From the IMG/VR virus record IMGVR_UViG_3300028423_001131, positions 1 to 42,496 of that record: 42,496 nucleotides of DNA. One strand, 5' to 3'. Every line of letters begins with the position of its first letter. Positions within the stretch are counted from its first letter, which is position 1. The DNA comes from a virus. Positions 9,273 to 21,200 of the stretch are shown here, piece by piece. The position numbers and the translations under genes are program-made. Under the pieces are notes generated by a model, which had not been told where the DNA came from, did no database searches, and saw only the letters and a list, made by a program, of their open reading frames with translations.

Positions 9273-12200
9273 TGGCATACGAAGATAACCAAAATGATTT
9301 TCCATTACCAGGCGGCAAAAAGTCTCCAAAGCAAGGCGCTGAATTTTTACCCAAATATTTTAGAACCAACACAAATAGGAAATTCCTCGATGCTACTATA
9401 GATCAGTTTAACAGTGACGGTGTTGCAGAAAAAATTGATGCATTTGTAGGCAAGCGTGAAGCTAAAGCTGTTGATATCAATGACAACTATTTAGATGAAA
9501 TATCATCTTTGAGAAAAAACTACCAGTTTGATCCAGTGAGTGTTTATCGTGATGAAATTGGAAATATAACTTACAGCAAAGATTATGTTGATTATTTAGG
9601 ATTAGTTAAATCTTATAGAGGATCAACAGCAAACCAAAGCCTGCTTAACAGTCAGGAGTTTTATGCATGGAATCCTAGATTTGATTTTGATAAATTTGTA
9701 AACTTTAGAGAATATTATTGGCTACCCAATGGCCCTCAGGAAGTTGCAGTTCAGGGTCAAGCTAGAGACATTGTGAGTACCTATACTGTTACAACTGTTG
9801 TGGATGATAACAACACAGCGTTGGTGTTTACACCTGACGGTACAACTCGTAATCCGCGTTTGAAACTGTATAGAGGACAAACATACAGATTTGAAGTAAG
9901 CACCGACGGCGATCCAATTAGTATTGCAGTGAACAGAAGTGTTAAGCCAGCGCCGCGTGAACAAGCAACCAGTCTCACAAATAACACACTATACACCGAT
10001 GGAGTGACAATTCAGCAAACTGAAGTTGAAAACACATTAGAGGATGTGAATCAGTTTGTCAACCAAGGCTTTGTGGAAAACGGAATATTGGAATTTGCTA
10101 TTCCTGACAATGCACCGGATACACTGTATTTTGTAAGTCAATTTGATTTAAATGTTAGCTGTTCTATAGAGATAGCAAACATTGAAGAAAACACTGTGAT
10201 TGATGTAGACAACGAAATAATAGGAAAAAAGACATACACTACTTCTCAGGGTTGGAGTTTTTCAAATGGCATGAAGGTATATTTTCAAGGCCGTGTATCG
10301 CCGCAAAAATACAAGGAAGGTCTTTTTTATGTAGAAGGTGTAGGCGAAGCAATAAAACTAGTGCCAGTAAACAATTTGGAAGTGCCTGCTATATTCACAC
10401 AGGATACAAAAGTGCCTTTTGATGATAACGGGTTTGACAGAGTGCCATTCAGTGATGCATTAAGCTTTGCAGGAACCAAAGATTATATTGTCATCAATAG
10501 ATCCAGTGCAGACAGAAACAGCTGGTCAAGATACAATAGATGGTTTCATGTTGATGTAATCAACAAAAGTGCAGAAATTAACAATCAGCCAGTTGAAATA
10601 GATCAAAACTTTAGAGCAAAAAGACCAATAATTGAGTTTGAAGCAGGTCTCAAGTTGTACAATCATGGCACTATTGCAAAAGACAACATTGATCTTGTAG
10701 ATACTTTCTGCAATGATGTATTCAGCAAAATCGAAGGATCGTCTGATTATTATGTCGACGGTATAAAAATTGCAGATGGTATGAGAATACTGTTTTTAGG
10801 CGACGACGATCCTTTTGTATACGGAAAGATTTTTGAAGTAAAGCTGTTTACATTTAAAAATAATCAGCAAATCAGCTTAGTGGAAACAGCCGACACAGAT
10901 CCTGTGGAAAATCAAACTGTGCTGGTTAAACTGGGCAATGATAATACAGGCAACATGTTTTGGTACAATAGCATAGAATGGAATCCGGCTCAAGACAAGA
11001 ATAAATTAAATCAACCTCCGCTGTTTGATTTATTTGACGCAGACGGCCAAAGTCTAGCCGATAATACCATTTACACAAATACAGAATTCAAAGGTAATAA
11101 AATATTTTCTTACAAAGTCGGCGAAGGATTGAATGATCCAGAGTTGGGCTTTCCGCTGGTGTATAAAAATATACAAAACACAGGCGATATCACATTTGAG
11201 TTTAATCTTTTAAACGAGTTATACACTTATGAAGAATTGAATCAATCTGCTGAAATACGCAGCGACAATGCTTTTGCAAAACGATACGACAAATTCGGCG
11301 ACCTTTTTGAATTTGTAAACGGGTGGACCAAAGCAAATAAAAAAAGTGTTCAGTATGTGATTAGACAATTCTTTGGCAATGAAAGTGTAAACAATTTTCC
11401 TATTGATGTATATGACAATTCAGCTGATATTTCTGATTTGAAAGTGGTTGTGTATGTTGACAATCAGTTACAAAAACCAAATGAAGATTACACATTTTTT
11501 AACATAAACAATCAAAAACGAATCAGTTTCAAAGAAGACATAAATCGAAACAGCATTGTTCTTATAAAAACACTAAGTGATACACCTAAGAACCAAAATG
11601 GCTATTACGAAGTACCACACAACTTTGAGAGAAATCCGCTCAATGACAACATTGTTGAATTCACATTAGGTCAAGTGAACGATCATGTTGGCAGTATTGT
11701 AATTGAAGCAGATGCTTTTGAAGGCTCGCAGCCGGGCAACAACAATCTACGCGACATAGGACCAATTGCGCAGTTTGGTAGAAAATTTGTTCAGCACAGC
11801 GGACCTTTAAATCTTGCATTGTATCATTTGGCAAACAAAGACAGCAATGCTATAAATTCAATCAAATTTGCACGCAACGAATACGCTAAATTCAAAAGAG
11901 TGTTTCTACAAACAGCCGAAACGCTGGGCTTTGACGGCCCTGTAAAAAAGCATGTAGATCTTATATTGGAGACAATTAACAAAGACAAAACCTCCAATAT
12001 GCCTTTCTTTAGCACTGATATGATAGGTATAGGAGCTGCTAAAAAATTAGAATATACTGTGCTTGACAATAGAAATAAATTTTACGCACTGTCAACACCG
12101 TTTGATTTGCAAGAACTGTCTAACAAAGCAGTTAGCGTATATGTGAACAGTGTCCAGTTGGTGTTTGAGAAAGATTATGTGTTTACATCAGCAGGATTTG

Positions 12201-15200
12201 TAAATGTTTTAGCTGATTTAGATAACAATGATACGATAGAAATATATGAATATGAAACCACCGAAGGGTGCTTTATTCCTCCTACACCTAGCAGCCTAGG
12301 AATTTATCCAAAATATATTCCTGAAAAATATTTTGACAGCACATACAAAGAGCCTACAGATGTAATCAGAGGTCACGACGGAAGCATCACTGTCGCTTAT
12401 GGCGATTTTCGTGACGATTTGATGTTGGAATTGGAAAAAAGAATATTCAACAATATCAAAGTAGAGTATGATCCGGATATTTTTGACATAAACGATTATG
12501 TAGGAGGAGATTTTAGAAATACAAAAATTTCCAAGGCACAGCTAGACAATATAACAATTGGTGATTTTGTTGAATGGTCGAAAAAAGCCGGCGATCCTGA
12601 TTACACAGACAATGATTTCCTTGTGCAAACAGAAAGTTTTACTTACAATTATTCCAACAGCATTGGTCCTAATGGAAAAGCACTGCCAGGTTTTTGGCGT
12701 GCTGTTTATAAGCAAGCTTATGACACAGACAGTCCGCATACAAGACCTTGGGAAATGCTAGGATTCACTATCAAGCCCGGCTGGTGGGAACAGCAGTACG
12801 GTCCTGCGCCTTATACCAGTGATAACTTGATTTTGTGGAAGGATATTGAAAACGGTATAATAAATGAACCTGGAAAACAGCCACGGAGATTGAAAAAGTA
12901 CATTAGACCAGGGTTGACTCAACATTTACCAGTGGATCAAAGTGGCAATTTGATTAGCCCTCTGGACAGCAGTTATGCTCAAGAGTTTAGCTACATCACA
13001 CAAAGAGATTTGCAATACGATTTTGGTGATCAAGCACCGGTTGAATCGGCATGGAGACGCAGCAGCGAATATCCTTTTAGCTTGTTATCGGCGTTGATGA
13101 TTCTCAGACCAGCAGATGTAATAGGAAAAATATTTGATCGCAGTCGTATTGCTAGAGGTATCAACAGTGACCTTTTATACACCGACACTGGCAAACGAAT
13201 AAAACTCAGCGATTTGTCGTTTCCTGCAACAGTTGTTGATAACGAAAATATTCTCACATCTGGTATAGTAAATTACATACAAAATTATATGACCAGCAAT
13301 GTCAAAACAAATTATGCCAATTATATTGAAGATTTACCTAAACTGGATCATCAGCTAGGGTTTAAATTAGCAGGATTCACTGATAAAAGTAAATTGAATC
13401 TTGTGCTGGATAGCAGAACTCCGTCCAACAAAGGCAACATTTTTGTGCCTAAAGAAAATTACAATGTGATTCTGACCACTTCCAGTGTGCAAGATGTTGT
13501 GAGATACAGCGGTATAATAATTGAAAAAATTGGCAAAGGATATCGAGTAAAAGGATACGACAACGAAGACACTTATTTCGATTACTTTAAACCTATATCT
13601 GCAGACAGTGATCCTAGTATAAATGTTGGCGGAATCAGCGAAAGCTTCATTGAATGGGGCGAAAACCGCAATTATGTCACTGGAAAAATTGTGAGATTTC
13701 AAAAGAACTTCTATAGAGTAGTTACAACACACACTTCCAGCGACACCTTTGATTTAGAAAACTTTAGACTATTGTCAGAGTTGCCTGTGGCAGGAGGCGC
13801 CACTGCAACTATTAAGAAAAACTTTGAATCTGTGCCCAGCAGAGTCAACTATGGAAAAGTATACACTGATATACAACAGGTAGTTGACTTTATTATAGGA
13901 TATGGAGAATATTTAAAATCAATTGGGTTTGAATTTGAATTTTTCAACAGAACCACAGAAGCAATTGAAAATTTCCAACAGGCTGTGAGAGAATTCCTAT
14001 TTTGGACAACGCAAAACTGGGCTGCTGGCACAGTTATTACTATAAGTCCTGGCGCAAATGAATGTAAATTTTCAAGAGATTTTTATACCGTACAGGATAT
14101 TTACAATGGTTTTTATGATTACAATATTTTAAAAAGTGATGGAAATACTCTCAAAACTGACTTTACAAATACTGTAAGAGAAAACGGAAATCAGTTTTCT
14201 ATAGTTCCAATTAACACCGAGGATGGAATATATTTTGCTAAATTTGCACTGGTACAAACAGAACACAGTGTATTAATAGACAACACAACAGTATTCAATG
14301 ACACCATATACGATCCTGAACCTGGTTATAGACAGGAAAGAATACGCATCATTGGTTATAGAACCACGGACTGGAATGGCACCCTTAACATACCAGGATT
14401 CATATACGACGATGCTAAAGTAACAGAATGGACACCTTGGCAAGATTATCGCATTGGCGATTTAGTAAAATACAAAGAATTTTATTACAGCGCTGATAAA
14501 GATATTTCAGGATCAAATACATTTGATGCATCAAATTGGAATAGACTCAGTGAAAAGCCAGAGTCGACTCTAAAACCAAACTGGGATTACAGAGCAAAAC
14601 AGTTTACTGATTTTTACGATTTAGACACAGACAATTTTGACAGTGAACAACAAAAGCTGGCTCAACATCTTATTGGTTATCAAAAGAGAAACTATTTGTC
14701 TAATATCATAACAGATGATGTGAGTCAATACAAATTCTATCAAGGCTTTATACAAGACAAAGGCACCAACAATGCTTTAACAAAATTGTTTGACAAATTA
14801 GGCAGTGCCAACAAGGACAGTTTGGAATTTTTTGAAGAATGGGCAGTCAGAAAAGGGCAATACGGTGCAACAGATCAATTTGACGAAGTTGAGTATGTGT
14901 TAGACGAGAAACTGTTTAGAATAGAACCGCAACTGGTTGAACTGGTAAATTCGGTTGACAACACCAGAACAGATTTAGTTCATCAATATCCTCTAAAGGA
15001 TGTGTATGTAAAACCAAAAGATTATGATCACAAACCGTTTCCGGTTACTTATTCAGATAAAAACTTCAGTAAAACTGGCGGATATCTAAAACTGGATCAA
15101 GTGAATTTTATTGCAAAAACAATAGATGATATTTTGGCACTGGATATACAATTTGTAGAAATAGGAAATATTATATGGGTTCCGCAATTTAAAAATTCTT

Positions 15201-18200
15201 GGGATGTGTTTGAACACATTGAAACAGACAAAAAAATTGTTTCAATTGAACGAACCGACACTGGATTTACAGCATTTTTTGATAAAAATATCAATTTCCT
15301 ATCAGGCTCGATTATCGGAATAGAAAACATTGACAGTGAAATCAATGGTTTTCACATTGTAAAAAACAGCACATTGAACAGTATTGATGTTGATCTCAAC
15401 CGACCTCTCAGCAGCGAATCATATGATTTTGAAGACAGCACACTTGGTTTTGTTAGCGAAATAGCCAGTAAGCGTGTTGCAAATGCTGACCAAATGAATC
15501 TTCTTGTAAATGATCTTGGTCTAACACCCGGAGAAAAGATTTGGGTAGACAACATAAACAACAGATTTGCAGTTTTACAAAATTCCAAAATTTACAAGCA
15601 ACAACAAGAAATCGAAAACCCTGACACCGGCGATGGATTGTTTGGTATAGGAATTGATACCAATGCCAGCAACAACACCATGGCAGTGGGCAGACCATAC
15701 GACAACAAAGTTTATGTTTACAACAGAGTAAGTGATTCACAGGATTATGCACTGACACAAACAATAGATCCACAATTTATTAAAACAATTGATGTAAACG
15801 GTGTAACATTGGATAATCCAACAGTGTTGCAAACCAGTGTTTCTCATGAGCTTTCAGACAGTGATCAAATATCAATAACTGGAATTGTCGGCACCACTGA
15901 ACTAAACGAAAACACTTATTTTGTAAAAACTACATCGCTGGAAAATCAAGTAGAATTGTACGAAGATTTTGAATTAACAAAACCAGTGGATTCAACAGGA
16001 TTTACAGCATATGTCAAAGGCGGAAATGTTACCCACGGAAGCAGTTTCAATATCACTTCAAACTTTGGTACTGCTGTGGAAATCACCGATGACGGGAATT
16101 ACCTAGTTGTAGGTGCACCAGCTGCATCAAATGTTAAAACAAGATACATTGGATTATTGGAAGATGTAAGAGGTAATATATCAGCAGGCGATATTGTAAA
16201 TGACAGAGGAACATTATGGCAAGCACAAGTGGATTCGCCTGCTGACGGAAGCACAATAGACTACGAACTTGAAGACTGGAAACAGGTATACAATATTCCA
16301 GTGGATTCTGCTGGCAGCGCTAGCGGTCTAAAAGATCAAGGACTTGTACAAGTATACGAAAAGAAAGTTAACAATAGATTTGAATTGTTAAACAGTTTTG
16401 TTTCTGTGTCTCCTTCGCAAGATGAAAAATTTGGAATAGAAATCAAGAGCTCTATTGATGCAGCACTTGATAACAAGCTGTATATCAAAAGCAAAAAGCA
16501 TGGCGGCAGAATATATCTTTTTGAAAAAATCAACACTGAATTTGGTTCTGCTGCTGATCCGTTGTATAGAGGTACATTCAATCCTAACTTCAAATATGAG
16601 CAAAACGAAATCGTGTATTACGAAGGACTTCTTTACAGTGCAATCACCACTGTTCCAAAAAACACAGGATTTAGAGGTTCCGTAGACTGGAATCAAATAG
16701 ATTTAAATTTTGACAGAGTAGGATATTTGCCTTATCTCAGCGATGTAGTAGAAGGCGACAGTGACAGCAGCGGATTTACAAACTCAACAAACATAGCAGA
16801 TATATTTGATGTCAGCAGAGATACCAATACATTGGTTATAAGTTCGTTCGATACTGTTCAATCAATTACCAAGTTGGCAATTTATAAAATAAACAATGGC
16901 AGATATCAGTTTCAAGAAACAATTGATAGCAGTGGAGATTTGTGGAACACTGGATTGGCAGTGGACTCAACTGGTGCTAATATTGCAGTAGGCGATGTAT
17001 ACAACGATGACAACGGCATTGACACTGGCAGAGTATTGATATACACATATGATGCTGCACAGCAAACCTATAATTTAGACCAAACTTTGTATCCTCCTCG
17101 TGGATTGAAAAATGAATTGTTTGGATACAAAGTAGAATTCAATCTCAATGACCGTTTGGCAATTCTCAGTATAAATGGCAAGGCTGAACAAAATGTAAAT
17201 TTTGACAATGGTACAACATTTTTTGACAACAGCACAACAGAATTTAAAAAAGTGCTGAAAAAACAGAATCAAATTTATGTGTTTGAAAAACTCAGTGACA
17301 AATACATCATTGGCGAAATTGCTGATTATGCAAGTTATTCTGTTGACATCAACGGCACAAGAACTCTGAGAAATCTTGGCAACACATATAAACCAACTTT
17401 GATATTCAAAAATAATCACATAACACTGTCGTTGCCCAGCGTGAATTATACCAATGACAAAAAAGGATTGATTTTTGATTTGCGCAGTGACAGAAATGTA
17501 AGCAATTGGAAAGCAATCGGCACCGCAAAGGATCATGTGGATTATGATCTCATGAAAACTGCATTTTTATACGACAGACCGACCAATGATTTAATTACAT
17601 ATTTGGATGTGATAGACCCAATCAAGGGAAAAATTGCAAATCCTGCAGAGCAAGAAATAAGTTACAAGCTGTATTATGATCCTGCTGTATACAATGTAGG
17701 ATCGACCAATACAGGAACAGTAAATCCTTGGGATTCTGCTGCTGTAGGAAAACTATGGTGGGATCTCAGCGCATCTAAATGGTTTAATCCATATCAAGGC
17801 AATATAGAATACAGTGCAAACAACTGGAATAAATTGATACCTGGGTTTGATGTGGAAGTTTACGAATGGGTAGAAAGTGATATTCCGCCCTCGGAGTGGG
17901 ATCAATTAGCCGATACAACTGCTGGCGTAGTAGACGGCATCAGCGGTCAAAGCAAGTATGGTGATAGTCAATACAGCAGAGCCGATGTGTATGATCCTAT
18001 CTCGGACACCTTTAGCAGCAAGTATTATTTTTGGGTCAAAGACAAGCAGACAATTCCGGCTATTAACAATAGACAGCTTGCTAGTAGCGAAGTTACCAGT
18101 CTCATAAAAGACCCAGCAGGCACAGGATACAGATTTGTTGCTGTATTTGGTAATGATCAGTATGCTGTATACAATTGCAGAAGTTTAATAAAGGACAAAG

Positions 18201-21200
18201 ACACTGTAATACATTTTGAATATTACAACACAGTTGACAACGACAAGAATATTCACACAGAATACGAACTGTTGTCAGAAGGCCTTGAAACAAGCATGCC
18301 AAATGAATATGTGGTTAACAAGTGGATAGACAGTCTTGTGGGTTATGATCAAGAAAGAAATCAGTTGCCTGATTTAAATCTCAGCCCTGCTAGAAGATAT
18401 GGTATTCTCAATGATCCGAATCAAAGCATGTTTGTAAACAATAATGAAGCATTGAAACAAATCGTTGAGAGAGTAAACAGAGTTCTTGAACGAAACTTGA
18501 TTGTAGACGATTTTGATCTGTCACCGCTTACAAAGATAGATCCCCAGCCGTCAAGTGTTTCTAGAAAATACGACGTTAAAATAGAAACAGAATCTCAATT
18601 GAGATTTGTTGGCACTGCAAAAATTTCTAGAGCAGTGTTGGAACCAGTTATTCAAGACGGAAAAATTGTAGATATCAAAATTGTTAAGTCAGGAAGAGGT
18701 TATGTAGACCCGTCTTACGATAGCAAAAATGATACATTTAGAAAAGGACCTCGTGTAAACATTACAGGCACAGGCAAAAATGCTGTGATTGAAACCGAAA
18801 TCAATAATCTAGGTCAGGTAATAAACGCCACTGTGAAAAATTCTGGTTTTGATTACGATGACAACACAATTGTATCTGTTAGAAAATTCAGTGTTCTAGT
18901 TGAAAATGACAGTGAAATCAGCGGATTCTGGTCCTTGTATAATTTCAATGATATAACCAATGAGTGGTTTAGAATTGATAACCAAGATTATGATACAAAT
19001 CTATATTGGCAATACAAGGATTGGTATGCTGACGGATTTGACAATCTCACGCCCATTGATTATCTGATTACTGCCAGTTATGAAATTGATTCGCTGAATA
19101 ACAGAATAGGTGATGTTGTTAAAATTGAAAACATAGGCAGCGGCGGCTGGTTACTGTTGCAAAAAATTGACGAACAACCACAGGTTGATTACACTGTGAA
19201 CTATAAAACCATTGGTAGACAAAACGGAACAATACAATTCAGCAAGCTTTTGTATAACAATATCACAAGTGGGTTTGATAATCAAGATTATGATTCTCTA
19301 TTGTACGACAGAGAAGCCATTGAAGAAACTAGAATTATATTAAAAGCACTGAGAGACAATATTTTTGTAGACCAGCTAGCAGTTGAATACAATAGACTAT
19401 TCTTTAGCAGTGTTAGATATGCATTGTCTGAACAACCATCTGTGGACTGGATATTCAAAACCAGTTTTATAAAAGCCAAGCATAATGTAGGCGAATTAGA
19501 ACAAAAAGTTACATTCAAAAACGATAATTTAGAAAATTATCAAGATTATGTCGACGAAGTTAAACCGTATAAAACCAAAGTAAGAGAATATGTGAGCAGC
19601 TACGAAAAAGTTGATCCAACAAATACCACTGTTACTGATTTTGATTTACCACCTCGATACGACGAAATTGCAAAAAGAATCGTCACAGAGGATGTCAAAG
19701 CAGTGAATTCACAAATAACCGGGGTCAATGATTTTGTAAAAACTCCTCCGCAAAAGTCTTGGTTAGACAATGTTGGCTTTGAAATCAAAGACATAGTAAT
19801 CAGCAACGGCGGCACAGGTTGGTCTTCAGGACCGCTTGTGACTATTTCAGGCGGCGGCGGACCTACATTAACAGGCAGAGCTACTATTGCTAGAGGATCT
19901 GTAAACAGTATTGATGTTGATACTTCAAATGCAACTTATATAAGTGCACCGATGGTGACATTTGATGGATCGCAAGCAGAGGACAGCAAACCAGCTAAAG
20001 CAAATGTAATATTAGGATACAGCAAAACAAGAAGCAGTCATGTTACTGTAAAGTTTGATAGAATAACAGGAAATTATCTGTTTACAAAATTAGACGAAAC
20101 AGATACCTTTGTAGGCTCGGGCTCACAACAGGAGTTTGTGCTGGAATATCCTGCAGATACAAACAGAGACACATTTACAGTGTTTATAGACAATGTTGAG
20201 ATGCTGTCAAGTGAATTTGTAATTGATAATATTGTTGATAACACAAAAACATATCAAAGAAAATTAGGAAGAATCACTTTTGAAACTGCCCCTGCATTAA
20301 ATGCAGAAATAATAATCAACTATAAAAAGTCTGTTGAAATGTTGTCTGCTGCGGATAGAATAAACTTCTTCTACAATCCTACTACTGGAATGGCAGGAAA
20401 TGATTTGGCACAGTTAATGGATGGCATTGATTACGGTGGCGTTCAAGTTGACAGTATTGACTTTGGCAACGAACAAGGGTTTGAAAGCAGCGCGTATGGA
20501 ACAACCAGTTTTGATACATTTGATCAAGTGTTTGACGATCAAATCTTTGTGTTGGATGGCAGCACACAAACACTGGAACTAAAGGCACCACTGGAAGCCG
20601 GAGTAGTTTATAATCTTTACAAAAATAATGTGAGACTGGATGATCCGAATTTTGATGGCAGCAGTGCAGTGACCAACGACAATGCAGTTATAAACAGCAT
20701 CATCGGCGATGGCATCACTAACACAATTGATATTGACGAAGAAGCAATACCAACGCAAGACGGCGATGTAATTGTAATTAGAAAATCAACCAGCGACGGC
20801 AGCTTTTTACCCAGCGGCGCTGCGCTTGACACCGAACTCACTGGTGGCAATTTCCAGTATAGCACTGCCAAAGGAATAGACAGCGGTGAGATAGTAGTCG
20901 ATGGTGACGGATTTGTAACAGAAACAACCAGTAAAGGTCCAGAAGAACTAGTTCCTGGTCAAGTAGCCGATACCATGGATATACAGGTATATCACAAAGT
21001 TCCAGACGGTCAAGGATTAATCACGGTTCAAAATTATATCACAGACGGCAATACTTCTGTGTATTCATTTGAAGATTATCCTATGACTACTGACACTACT
21101 ATAGTAAAAATAGATAACCGTGTATTGCACGCAGACGAGTATGAAATTGATTTTGAAAACAAAACAGTGATTTTTGATAGTGTGCCCGATGCTGATAAAA

